This document shows, piece after piece, positions 1 through 6,281 of a stretch of 12,083 nucleotides of DNA; within the stretch, counting starts at the first letter, position 1, and each line of letters opens with the position of its first letter. A program made the translations under genes and the position numbers. The notes under the pieces are model-generated. The model was given only the letters and a program-made list of their open reading frames with translations. It searched no databases and was not told the origin of the DNA. Origin of the DNA: Desulfarculus sp. (GTDB taxonomy: Bacteria > Desulfobacterota > Desulfarculia > Desulfarculales > Desulfarculaceae); assembly GCA_020216625.1 (NCBI GenBank), contig JAIUYB010000025.1, positions 1 through 12,083 on the forward strand, given 5' to 3'.

Positions 1-62
1 AGTTTGTAACATATGCGTAAGGACTCGGCCATCGGCCCGGCACGCCAGGGGTCGGACCAGCG

Positions 63-608
63 TTAGGCCACCGCCTCGGTCAGATAGCTGGGGTCCGGGA
101 ACTCGCTCTGGCCCGGAGCCAGGGCGGCCTGACCGCGCAGCATGACGATCTGGCCGGTGCGGGCCATCTCCAGGATGCCAAAGGGCCGCATCATGCCGAT
201 CATGGCCTCGATCTTGTTGCGGTTGCCGCTGACCTCCAGGACCATGGTGGCGTTGTCCACGTGGGTGATGGCGGCGCGGAAGATGTTGGCCAGCTCGATG
301 ATCTCACTGCGCCGCTCGCGGGGGGCGTTGACCTTGATCAGGGCCAGGCCGCGCTCCACCCGGGGGGTGTCGGTCAGGTCGCTGACCCGGATCACGTCCA
401 CCAGCCGCCGCAGCTGCTTGACCGCCTGCTCGCGCACCGCGTCGTCGCCGCTGGTGAAAATGCTCATGCGGCTGACCTGGGGATCCTCGGTCTCGCCCAC
501 GGCCAGGGAGTGGATGTTGAAACCGCGCCGGGCCAGGAGGCCGGAGACCCGGGCCAGCACGCCGGGCTCGTTGCGCACCAGGACCGCCAGGGGGTTGAGC
601 TGGCTCAT
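63..608 (-). CDS. ilvN: Acetolactate synthase small (regulatory) subunit
   Basis: 181-residue regulatory subunit of acetohydroxyacid synthase. It binds and activates the catalytic subunit IlvB and, in this family, carries the site for valine feedback inhibition. An ACT domain spans about residues 7-75 (LAVLVRNEPGVLARVSGLLARRG is cut here to its core, VRNEPGVLARVSGLL, followed by GFNIHSLAVG). The second, C-terminal small-subunit domain spans about 84-158 and includes ERGLALIKV and GNRNKIEAM. The length is that of the long IlvH/IlvN type. The reading frame is open far upstream, but the ATG at 606-608 matches the family N-terminus and has a GGAGGA site at about 614-619 inside the end of ilvB. 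Only two bases separate it from the ilvB stop, so translation is probably coupled. No terminator is visible in the 62 bases after the stop, so the operon may continue out of the window, possibly to ilvC (inference). Confidence 0.96.
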   Translation of the reverse strand: MSQLNPLAVLVRNEPGVLARVSGLLARRGFNIHSLAVGETEDPQVSRMSIFTSGDDAVREQAVKQLRRLVDVIRVSDLTDTPRVERGLALIKVNAPRERRSEIIELANIFRAAITHVDNATMVLEVSGNRNKIEAMIGMMRPFGILEMARTGQIVMLRGQAALAPGQSEFPDPSYLTEAVA

Positions 609-610
609 GG

Positions 611-2353
611 CTAGTCCTCCAGCCGGCAGGGGATGAAGTCCACGTTGGCCCCGCCGGCCGGCACCATGGGCAACACCGCCTCGTCCGGGTCCACCCTCAC
701 GTCCAAGACCACCGGCAGCTGGTTGTCCTCGGCCGCGGCCAGGGCCCAGCGCAGGGCCGGCAGGAGATCCTCGGGGCGCTCCACCTTGCGCCCCAGGGCC
801 CCGAAGGCCTGGGCCACCTGGTCGTAGGGCGGCGGGGCCAGCTGGGTCTGGGCGTAGCGCTGGTCGAAGAACATGCCCTGCCACTGGCGCACCATGCCCA
901 GGTGGCTGTTCTTGAGCACCATGCTCACCACCGGCACGCGGTAGCGCACCGCCGTGCAGATCTCCTGGATGTTCATCAGGAAGGAGCCGTCGCCGTCCAC
1001 GCACAGCACCCGGCGCTCGGGCTTGGCCAGCTTGGCCCCGATGGCCGCCGGCAGGCCGAAGCCCATGGTGCCCAGACCGCCGCTGGTGATGAAGGTGCGG
1101 GGCCGGCGGAAATTGTAGTACTGGGCGGTGAACATCTGGTGCTGGCCCACGCCGGTGACCACGATGTCCTCGTCGTCCAACAGGCCGTTCAGGGACTCGA
1201 TGGCCTGCTGGGGTTTGATCACGCCGTCGCGCTGGACGTAGCCCATGGGGTAACGCTGCTTCCAGGTGGCGATGACCTTGTGCCAGGCGCTGAAGTCGGG
1301 CCGGCGCTCCCAGGCCCGCGCGCCCTGGAGCAGGGCCGAGAGCACCTGCTTGGCGTCGCCCACGATGGGCACCAGGGCCGGCAGGCACTTGCTGATCTCG
1401 CTGGGGTCCACGTCCACGTGGATCAGCTTGGCGCCCGGCGCGAAGCGCTCCAGGCGGCCGGTGACCCGGTCGTCCAGGCGCGAACCCACGCAGATGATCA
1501 CGTCGCTGTTGTGCAGGGCCAGGTTGGCGTAGCCGGTGCCGTGCATGCCCGGCATGCGCAGGCTCAAGGGATGGTCGCTGGCGAAGCAGCCCAGGCCCAA
1601 GAGGGTGGTGGCCACCGGGATCTGCAACAGCTCGGCCAAGGCCCGCAGCTCGGCGCAGGCGTCGGAGTGGATGATGCCCGCCCCGGCCAGGATCACCGGC
1701 TGGCGGCTCTCGGCGATGAGGTTCAAGGCCCGCTGCACCTGCATCGGATGGCCCAAGGGCACGTTGACCAGGCGCGGGGCCAGGCGGTGCTGGTCGCTGG
1801 TCAGGATCTCGGTGGGGGCCTCGGAGACGTCGCGGGGGATGTCCACCAGCACCGGGCCGGGCCGTCCGCTCAAGGCGATGGTGAAGGCCTCGGCCATGGT
1901 CGGTGCCACCTGGTCGGCGCTGGTGATCAGGTAGTTGTGCTTGGTGATGGGCATGGTGATGCCCCGGATGTCGGCTTCCTGGAAGGCGTCGTTGCCCAAC
2001 AGGCGGCTGACCACCTGACCGGTGATGGCCACGATGGGAGTGCTATCCATCATGGCGTCGGCCAGGCCGGTGACCAGGTTGGTGGCCCCGGGTCCGCTGG
2101 TGGTCATCACCACTCCGGGCTTGCCGGTGGCCCGGGCGTAGCCCTCGGCCATGTGCGCCCCGCCCTGCTCGTGGCCCACGATGACGTGCTTGAGGTTGCC
2201 GTCCCGGTGCAGGGCGTCGTAAACGCTGATGATGGATCCCCCCACCATGCCGAAGACCACGTCCACCCCCTGGGCGTGCAGGGAGGCGATGATGGCGTCG
2301 GAGCCGTTGGTGGCCGGCAGGCCGGGGTTCTGCTTGGGTGCTTGACTGCTCAT
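611..2353 (-). CDS. ilvB: Acetolactate synthase large (catalytic) subunit
   Basis: 580-residue catalytic subunit of acetohydroxyacid synthase. The enzyme is cytoplasmic and uses TPP, Mg2+ and FAD; it condenses pyruvate with pyruvate or 2-oxobutyrate, the first common step to Val, Leu and Ile. The N-terminal TPP-binding domain shows GMVGGSIISVYDAL at about 35-48 and the cofactor-activating glutamate E62 in GHEQGGAHMAEGYARA. The FAD-binding middle domain includes VGSRLDDRVTGR at 289-300. The C-terminal domain has the TPP-Mg motif GDGSFLMN at 454-461 and the family signature LGMVRQWQ at 485-492. The start follows a weak purine-rich stretch (GCGAGAA) and there are 53 bases after ilvD; ilvN follows after 2 bases. 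The small subunit next to it supports a biosynthetic AHAS rather than a catabolic acetolactate synthase. No key residue looks missing. Confidence 0.97.
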   Translation of the reverse strand: MSSQAPKQNPGLPATNGSDAIIASLHAQGVDVVFGMVGGSIISVYDALHRDGNLKHVIVGHEQGGAHMAEGYARATGKPGVVMTTSGPGATNLVTGLADAMMDSTPIVAITGQVVSRLLGNDAFQEADIRGITMPITKHNYLITSADQVAPTMAEAFTIALSGRPGPVLVDIPRDVSEAPTEILTSDQHRLAPRLVNVPLGHPMQVQRALNLIAESRQPVILAGAGIIHSDACAELRALAELLQIPVATTLLGLGCFASDHPLSLRMPGMHGTGYANLALHNSDVIICVGSRLDDRVTGRLERFAPGAKLIHVDVDPSEISKCLPALVPIVGDAKQVLSALLQGARAWERRPDFSAWHKVIATWKQRYPMGYVQRDGVIKPQQAIESLNGLLDDEDIVVTGVGQHQMFTAQYYNFRRPRTFITSGGLGTMGFGLPAAIGAKLAKPERRVLCVDGDGSFLMNIQEICTAVRYRVPVVSMVLKNSHLGMVRQWQGMFFDQRYAQTQLAPPPYDQVAQAFGALGRKVERPEDLLPALRWALAAAEDNQLPVVLDVRVDPDEAVLPMVPAGGANVDFIPCRLED

Positions 2354-2406
2354 GGTTTGTTCTCGCTATCTCGCTGGCCGCTGCTGGGCGGCGGGTTGGG
2401 TTCGAT

Positions 2407-4098
2407 TCATTTGGCGGCGGGCGTGTTCTTGCGCAGCACCGCGCCGGTGGCCGCGCTGGTGACCAGCTCGGCGTAGCGGGCCAGGGCCCCCCGGGTGAAG
2501 CGGGGCGCGGGCGGGGTCCAGGCCGCCCGCCGGCGCTCCAGCTCGGCCGAATCCACCTCCAGGGCCAGGATCCGGCCGGGGATGTCGATCAGGATCGGGT
2601 CGCCATCCTTGACCAGGGCCAATGGCCCGCCGGCCGCCGCCTCGGGCGAGACATGGCCGATGACCGCGCCCCGGCTGCCCCCGGAGAAGCGGCCGTCGGT
2701 GATCAGGGCCACCTTGCCGTCCAAGGGCCCGCCGCTGACCAGAGCGGTCAGGGCCAGCATCTCGCGCATGCCCGGGCCGCCGGCCGGACCCTCGTAGCGG
2801 ATCACGATCACCTCGCCGGGCTGTATTTCCTGGCGGTTGTAGGCCTCGGTGGCCTCCTGCTCGCCGGCGAAGCAGCGGGCCGGACCCCGGAAGACCCGCA
2901 TCTGCTCGGCCACCGCGGTCTGCTTGACCACCGCGCCCTCCGGGGCCAGGTTGCCGGAGAGCACCGCGAGGCCGCCCTCGGCGTGAACCGGGTCGGCCAG
3001 GCTGTGCAGCACCGGCTGGCCGAAGGCTTGGGCCTCCGGCACCCTGGCCGGCAGGTAGTCGGCCATGGTCCCGCCGCTGACCGCCGGGTTGGCCAGCGCC
3101 AGGTCTTTTTCCAGGCGCTTCATCACCGCCCCCACCCCGCCGGCCGCGTACAGGTGCTCCATGCGCATGGGGCCGGCCGGGCTCATGTTGACCAGGTGGG
3201 GAGTGGTGCGGGCCAGGCGGTCGAAATCGGCCAGGCCGAAGTCCACCCCGGCCTCGTGGGCGATGGCCGGCAGGTGCAGGGCGGTGTTGGTGGAGCCGCC
3301 CAGGGCCAGATCCACCCGGCAGGCGTTGGCGAAGGCCTCCGGGGTCAGAATGTCCAGGGGCCGCCGGTTCATCCGCAAGAGGTCCATGATCTTCAGACCG
3401 GTGGCGAAGGCGATCTCGTCTTTGGCGCCATTCATGGCCAGGGAGCAGGCGCAGCCGGGCAGGCTCATGCCCAGGGCCTCGGTGACGCAGGCCATGGTGT
3501 TGGCGGTGAACATGCCGGCGCAGGAGCCCGGACCGGGACAGGCGCAAGACTCCATCTCCGCCAGCTCGGCCTCGGTCATCTGACCGGCGCGGACCTTGGC
3601 CACCGCCTCGAAGACCGTGATCAGGTCCACGGTCCGGCCCTGGAACTCGCCGGCCTTCATGGGGCCGCCGGTGAGCACGATGGCCGGCAGGTTCAGACGG
3701 GCGGCGGCCATCAGCATGCCGGGCACGATCTTGTCGCAACTGGCGATCAGCACCAAGGCGTCGAAACCGTGGGCCATGGCCATCAGCTCCACGGTGTCGG
3801 CCACCACCTCGCGGCTGGGCAGGCTGGCGAACATGCCCGGGTGGCCCATGGCCAGGCCGTCGCAGATGGCCATGGTGTGGAACTCGAAGGCCTGGCCGCC
3901 GGCCTCGGCGATGCCGCGCTTGACCGCCGACGACAAGCGGTTGAGATGTACATGCCCGGGTACGACCTCGGTCCAGGAGTTGGCCACGCCGATGAAAGGT
4001 CGCTGGATCTGCTCGCCGCTCAAACCGCAGGCTCGCAGCAGGGAGCGCTGGGGCGCGCGCATCAGGCCGCTTTTGATCTCGTCGCTGCGCTGACTCAT
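2407..4098 (-). CDS. ilvD: Dihydroxy-acid dehydratase
   Basis: 563-residue cytoplasmic enzyme that dehydrates 2,3-dihydroxy-3-methylbutanoate and 2,3-dihydroxy-3-methylpentanoate to the 2-keto acids of the Val and Ile pathways. Visible family features are the N-terminus [24 protein letters not shown] at 47-52, ICDG at 78-81 (Mg2+ ligand Asp80), [11 protein letters not shown] at 121-131, [12 protein letters not shown] at 191-202 and [10 protein letters not shown] at 468-477. Cys121 and Cys193 are the expected iron-sulfur ligands. The PGHVHL variant resembles the E. coli [4Fe-4S] enzyme rather than the plant [2Fe-2S] type, which has a Cys here (inference). I chose the ATG at 4096-4098, where family homology begins, with AAAGGCGG a few bases upstream. 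In-frame GTG (4173) and ATG (4167) starts would add about 25 arginine-rich residues of no family resemblance. First structural gene after the long ilv leader. Confidence 0.95.
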   Translation of the reverse strand: MSQRSDEIKSGLMRAPQRSLLRACGLSGEQIQRPFIGVANSWTEVVPGHVHLNRLSSAVKRGIAEAGGQAFEFHTMAICDGLAMGHPGMFASLPSREVVADTVELMAMAHGFDALVLIASCDKIVPGMLMAAARLNLPAIVLTGGPMKAGEFQGRTVDLITVFEAVAKVRAGQMTEAELAEMESCACPGPGSCAGMFTANTMACVTEALGMSLPGCACSLAMNGAKDEIAFATGLKIMDLLRMNRRPLDILTPEAFANACRVDLALGGSTNTALHLPAIAHEAGVDFGLADFDRLARTTPHLVNMSPAGPMRMEHLYAAGGVGAVMKRLEKDLALANPAVSGGTMADYLPARVPEAQAFGQPVLHSLADPVHAEGGLAVLSGNLAPEGAVVKQTAVAEQMRVFRGPARCFAGEQEATEAYNRQEIQPGEVIVIRYEGPAGGPGMREMLALTALVSGGPLDGKVALITDGRFSGGSRGAVIGHVSPEAAAGGPLALVKDGDPILIDIPGRILALEVDSAELERRRAAWTPPAPRFTRGALARYAELVTSAATGAVLRKNTPAAK

Positions 4099-4149
4099 CC
4101 TGGTCCGCCTTTCCGTCCGGCGCGCCGCGAACTGGGCGACGTTCCGGTT

Positions 4150-4191
4150 GGCTGGGGGTCTATTCATGGCCACCAGCCTCTTGGCTAGTGG
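4150..4191 (-). promoter_or_regulatory. Competing hairpins upstream of ilvD
   Basis: On the minus strand, arm 1 (CCACTAGCC, 4183-4191) pairs with arm 2 (GGCTGGTGG, 4170-4178) over an AAGA loop in nine pairs, one of them a G-U. Arm 2 can instead pair with arm 3 (CCCCCAGCC, 4150-4158) with eight of nine pairs. The two structures exclude each other. The loop of the second structure contains the alternative in-frame ATG of ilvD at 4165-4167. No run of U follows either one. Confidence 0.45.
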
Positions 4192-4224
4192 TTGTCTCGC
4201 TGTTTTTACTGTCTTTTTGGTTCG

Positions 4225-4238
4225 GCCCCTAGCGGGGC
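4225..4238 (-). promoter_or_regulatory. Small hairpin over the leader-ORF stop codon
   Basis: GCCCC and GGGGC flank a four-base loop and contain the TAG stop of the small leader ORF. The stem is only five pairs but all G-C. A ribosome terminating on or stalling before the stop would block it. It is followed on the transcript by A-rich sequence, not U, so it is not an intrinsic terminator in this direction. Confidence 0.35.
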
Positions 4239-4396
4239 AGAATAATGACGCCGTCTAGGGCGGTGGATACGCATGGTACCAGGAGGAGGCTGGCGCGGGC
4301 GGGGCGCTGGGTGCGGGAGGGGCTCAGGGGCATCGCGGCGCTCGGGGTCCGCCGACTAGCTCGGGCGGATTTTTCCTGGGTTTTACAGGATTGCAT
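4229..4396 (-). CDS. Putative ilv operon leader peptide
   Basis: Small ORF of 55 codons in the leader of ilvDBN. It has a strong ribosome binding site, GGAGG at 4403-4407, six bases before the ATG. The first 36 residues are polar and rich in Arg, Ser and Pro. The last 19 contain ten branched-chain residues, including the runs LLLV (37-40) and VIIL (50-53), directly before the stop. Known ilv leader peptides (IlvL, IvbL) are similarly rich in Leu, Val and Ile and sense the charging of those tRNAs. At 55 residues this one is longer than those, and an internal ATG would give 34 residues but lacks a ribosome binding site. I infer a role as a sensor of branched-chain amino acid supply; chance in GC-rich DNA is the main alternative. 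Confidence 0.6.
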   Translation of the reverse strand: MQSCKTQEKSARASRRTPSAAMPLSPSRTQRPARASLLLVPCVSTALDGVIILPR

Positions 4397-4502
4397 CGCA
4401 TTCCTCCGGGTCGGTTGGTCGGGGCAGCCATCATGGGCTGGCGACCTGGGGTGGGCCTGTGGCCCTTTTGTCAAACTCGATTTTAGATGCGTGTGATTTG
4501 CG

Positions 4503-4519
4503 GCCCCGGTTACCGGGGC
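4503..4519. repeat. 17-base near-perfect palindrome in the ilv leader
   Basis: GCCCCGGT and ACCGGGGC flank a single T, so either strand can form an eight-pair stem or the DNA can bind a dimeric protein. It lies about 145 bases after the presumed transcription start and about 105 bases before the leader ORF. It could be an RNA hairpin or an operator; nothing in the sequence decides between them. Confidence 0.4.
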
Positions 4520-4538
4520 AGGAGAATCAGGATGGCCG

Positions 4539-4559
4539 CCGGTAGGCAAACCGGTAGGC
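4539..4559. repeat. Direct repeat CCGGTAGGC, twice, 3 bases apart
   Basis: Two identical nine-base copies (4539-4547 and 4551-4559) are separated by AAA, so their centres are 12 bases apart. The position just downstream of the ilv promoter would suit either a structured leader RNA or a tandem protein-binding site. No match to a riboswitch that I could defend by eye. Confidence 0.4.
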
Positions 4560-4669
4560 CTAGGCTGGCTACGCCGACGGCGCGGCAGCCTTGGAAGGCC
4601 GAGGAGGCGAGTAGGATGTGAGACTGGCAAGCGGGCACGGCCCAACTCCGAGAGACTATCTAACCAGGA

Positions 4670-4698
4670 CGATTATCACGCCGGGCCGGGCTTGTCAA
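4670..4698 (-). promoter_or_regulatory. Promoter of the ilv operon
   Basis: A perfect -35 hexamer TTGACA (4693-4698) is followed by GATAAT (4672-4677, spacing 15) or TAATCG (4670-4675, spacing 17) as the -10 element. It lies just after the prmA terminator and faces ilvD. This is the only good sigma70-like pair in the 660-base gap. Confidence 0.6.
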
Positions 4699-4708
4699 CC
4701 GCTGGAAC

Positions 4709-4746
4709 AAAAAACGCGCTTCTTTTCGCGGCGCTGGCGCGAAAAG
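4709..4746 (-). terminator. Intrinsic terminator of prmA
   Basis: On the minus strand a nine-pair stem, CTTTTCGCG (4738-4746) with CGCGAAAAG (4722-4730), is followed seven bases later by six Ts (4709-4714). An alternative CGCGC/GCGCG stem would end directly before the T run, which fits a terminator better. It starts 13 bases after the prmA stop and separates prmA from the ilv promoter. Confidence 0.65.
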
Positions 4747-4759
4747 GTCGCCCATGGGT

Positions 4760-5584
4760 TCAGGCCGGGTCCTCGCGCCGCGCCCAGAGGGAGTACCAGG
4801 CGCCCTCGGTCTGGCGGCCCACCAGGACCCGGTAGCCGCACTGAGCCAACAGCTCGGTCAGAGGGTCGCGCTGGCTGCGGGTGATGCCGCTCAGGATCAG
4901 GTCGCGCTTGTCCAGGAGCGCCGGCCCCGGTTGCCAGAGTTGCCGCTGCACCTCCCAGTGCAGGTTGGCCAGCACCAGGTTGGCCGGACGGGAGAGAAAA
5001 TCCCCGGCCGGCCCCTCGGCCACCTCCACCGCCAGGCCGTTGAGCTCGGCGTTATGCCGGGAGGTGGTGGCGCACAGGGGGTTGAGGTCCACGCAGGTCA
5101 CGGCCTCGGCCCCCATCCGGGCGGCGGCCAGGCCCAAGATGCCGGTGCCGCAGCCCAGATCCAGCACCCGGCCCAGGGGTCCCTTGGCGCAGAGGATCAG
5201 CAGCAGCTCCAGGCAGTGCTGGGTGGTGGGATGCAGGCCGTTGCCAAAGACCAGGCCCGGGTCCAGGCGCAGCACCTGGCCCTCGAAATCCGGAACCGGC
5301 TGCCAGGCAGGGACGATCATCAGCCCGGGCAGAACCAGCGGGGCCAAGTGCTGGCCGCCCTGCCACTGCTCGTAGGTCAGGTGGTGGGTCTCGCGCAGGC
5401 GCAGACCCGGGTCGCGGGCCAGGATGGCGTCGATCTGCCCTTGGGCCGGTGCGGCGAAGAACAAGAAGCTGGTGTCTTCCTCCAGCCACAGACCCAGGTA
5501 GTCGGCGGTCAAGCCAACGGCGGCCGGACGGGCGTCGCCCAGGATCTCATAGATGTAGAGTTGGTCGTATGGCGCGGGCGGCAT
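4760..5584 (-). CDS. prmA: Ribosomal protein L11 methyltransferase (PrmA-like)
   Basis: 274-residue class I SAM-dependent methyltransferase. PrmA trimethylates ribosomal protein L11. An N-terminal domain of about 95 residues precedes the PrmA box FGNGLHPTT (113-121), the SAM-binding motif I VLDLGCGTGILGLAA (140-154), the acidic motif CVDLNP (164-169) and ANLHWEV (206-212) at the usual motif IV position. The order, spacing and length fit the PrmA family, but two details differ from the E. coli form: FGNGLHPTT instead of FGTGTHPTT, and ANLHWEV instead of ANILAGPL. Target specificity is therefore less certain than the fold. The ribosome binding site before the ATG is weak. The gene lies 67 bases downstream of the dodecin gene, with a terminator between them, and I see no separate promoter in the short gap. 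Confidence 0.85.
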   Translation of the reverse strand: MPPAPYDQLYIYEILGDARPAAVGLTADYLGLWLEEDTSFLFFAAPAQGQIDAILARDPGLRLRETHHLTYEQWQGGQHLAPLVLPGLMIVPAWQPVPDFEGQVLRLDPGLVFGNGLHPTTQHCLELLLILCAKGPLGRVLDLGCGTGILGLAAARMGAEAVTCVDLNPLCATTSRHNAELNGLAVEVAEGPAGDFLSRPANLVLANLHWEVQRQLWQPGPALLDKRDLILSGITRSQRDPLTELLAQCGYRVLVGRQTEGAWYSLWARREDPA

Positions 5585-5589
5585 GACTC

Positions 5590-5623
5590 ACAAACCAAGG
5601 GGGCCTCCCCGTGGAAGGCCCCC
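5590..5623 (-). terminator. Terminator after the dodecin gene
   Basis: On the minus strand GGGGGCCT (5616-5623, read as the complement) pairs with AGGCCCCC (5599-5606) in a perfect eight-pair GC-rich stem with about nine bases in the loop. The T-rich stretch TTGGTTTGT (5590-5598) follows. It ends about 5 bases before the prmA start codon, so prmA is expressed either by read-through or from a promoter I did not recognise. Confidence 0.65.
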
Positions 5624-5651
5624 GGCAATGGCGCTAGGCGTGATGGGATAA

Positions 5652-5864
5652 TCAGGACTCCAGGACGAAAATGACCTCCAGGCGCACCCGGTATTCGGCG
5701 ATCTGGCTCTCGTCCACCGCCACGCGCATCTCCAGCACCTTCATGCCGGTGATGCCCCGCAGGGTGCGGGTGGCGCGCTCGAAGCCGACCTTGATGGCGT
5801 CATCGAAGCTGATGGGGGAGGAAGCGATGATGTCCGTCACGCGGGCCACACGTTTTTCGCTCAT
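5652..5864 (-). CDS. Dodecin-family small protein
   Basis: 70-residue protein of the dodecin family, whose members form hollow dodecamers and, in the best known cases, store riboflavin, FMN or FAD. The pattern is typical: a first strand VARVTDIIASSPISFDDAI, a helix ending in ATRTLRGI, then strands MKVLEMRVAV and AEYRVRLEVIFVLE (27-70). The length matches. The tryptophan that stacks on the flavin in haloarchaeal and mycobacterial dodecins is replaced: GITGMKV stands where those have LDWFEV, so Gly40 occupies the Trp place. That puts it with the Trp-less bacterial members, for which flavin binding is not assured. The start has an excellent AAGGAG site eight bases upstream. A terminator follows, then prmA. 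Confidence 0.85.
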   Translation of the reverse strand: MSEKRVARVTDIIASSPISFDDAIKVGFERATRTLRGITGMKVLEMRVAVDESQIAEYRVRLEVIFVLES

Positions 5865-6281
5865 GATTCCGACTCCTTGCCTGGCGCTTTTCCGCCCCGG
5901 ACAGGCGGCGGGTTAATGCATCGACGATCCCCCGGGGGCGGTAATGCCCTCCGCCACGGCTGGACCATAGCCTTGTGGATGGTCAAAGCTAGCACAGCCC
6001 CGGGCCAACGCGCAAGGCATCCGGAGCCGCCGCCCACCACCTATCACCCCTGCCTGGTTCACGGAGCGCGGGCGCGCCCCAGCCACACCCCTTCCCGCCA
6101 ATGGGGGCCATGGCGATTTGGCTTGTTTTGCCGCCAGGTTGAACGCACACCAACGAAAAGCGGCGTCGGCGTGACCTCCGTAAGTTCGTCCCAGCAGTCC
6201 GCGTTGCCGATCACCCCGCAAATCTAGTATTATTGGGCCGCCATCCTTGGTGCGCGAACGTACTTCTCACAGGTTCTCATC
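5865..6281. other. Divergent intergenic region between dodecin and the glycan genes
   Basis: About 417 bases without a credible gene. It holds the ribosome binding site of the dodecin gene at one end and the promoter of the glycan operon at the other (6204-6233). A ten-base palindrome CCCCCGGGGG lies near 5930, and GGCGG/CCGCC arms nearby can pair. A 102-codon frame on the minus strand (5913-6221) has no family resemblance and no ribosome binding site. I found no convincing -35/-10 pair for dodecin. Confidence 0.5.
6204..6233 (+). promoter_or_regulatory. Promoter of the glycan operon
   Basis: TTGCCG (6204-6209), 18 bases, then TATTAT (6228-6233). A second -10 candidate TAGTAT overlaps it. 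The expected transcript would start near 6240, about 40 bases before the aminotransferase ATG. It sits in the only AT-rich pocket of the region. Confidence 0.55.

Larger units (their letters stand above)
4099..4662 (-). promoter_or_regulatory. Long 5' leader of the ilvDBN operon
   Basis: About 560 bases lie between the likely transcription start near 4662 and the ilvD start. In transcript order the leader holds a GC-rich stretch with a direct repeat (4539-4559) and a near-perfect palindrome (4503-4519). Next come a small ORF with a good ribosome binding site (4229-4396), a hairpin over its stop codon (4225-4238) and a second hairpin (4170-4191) that competes with a downstream arm (4150-4158). 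Leader attenuation by charged Leu/Val/Ile tRNAs is known for ilv operons. That it applies here is inference, because no U-tract terminator is seen on this strand. Confidence 0.55.

Noticed and set aside
1..32. Possible start of another gene after ilvN (ATG at 30-32, minus strand, MAESLRICYK)
   Set aside because: Only ten codons are visible, there is no clear ribosome binding site and it does not resemble the start of IlvC.
902..2476. Long open frame of 524 codons on the plus strand opposite ilvB
   Set aside because: Composition is His/Gly/Ala/Val-rich with no family resemblance, and it is the exact antisense of a well-supported gene. Such frames are common in GC-rich DNA.
2338..4188. 616-codon plus-strand frame opposite ilvD
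   Set aside because: Antisense shadow of ilvD; low-complexity His/Gln/Gly-rich translation and no ribosome binding site.
4453..4469. Plus-strand terminator GGGCC-TGT-GGCCC-TTTT
   Set aside because: Only five pairs and no plus-strand gene upstream that it could end.
4501..4640. Cobalamin or c-di-GMP (GEMM) riboswitch
   Set aside because: Isolated matches such as GGCAAACC and GGTTACCG occur, but in the wrong order and without the conserved core, on either strand.
4754..5674. 306-codon plus-strand frame opposite prmA
   Set aside because: Antisense shadow of prmA with Gln/Gly-rich translation.
5990..6015. Sigma54 promoter for dodecin (TTGGCCCG...GTGCT)
   Set aside because: The spacing between the GG and GC elements is one base too long and the -12 half is poor.
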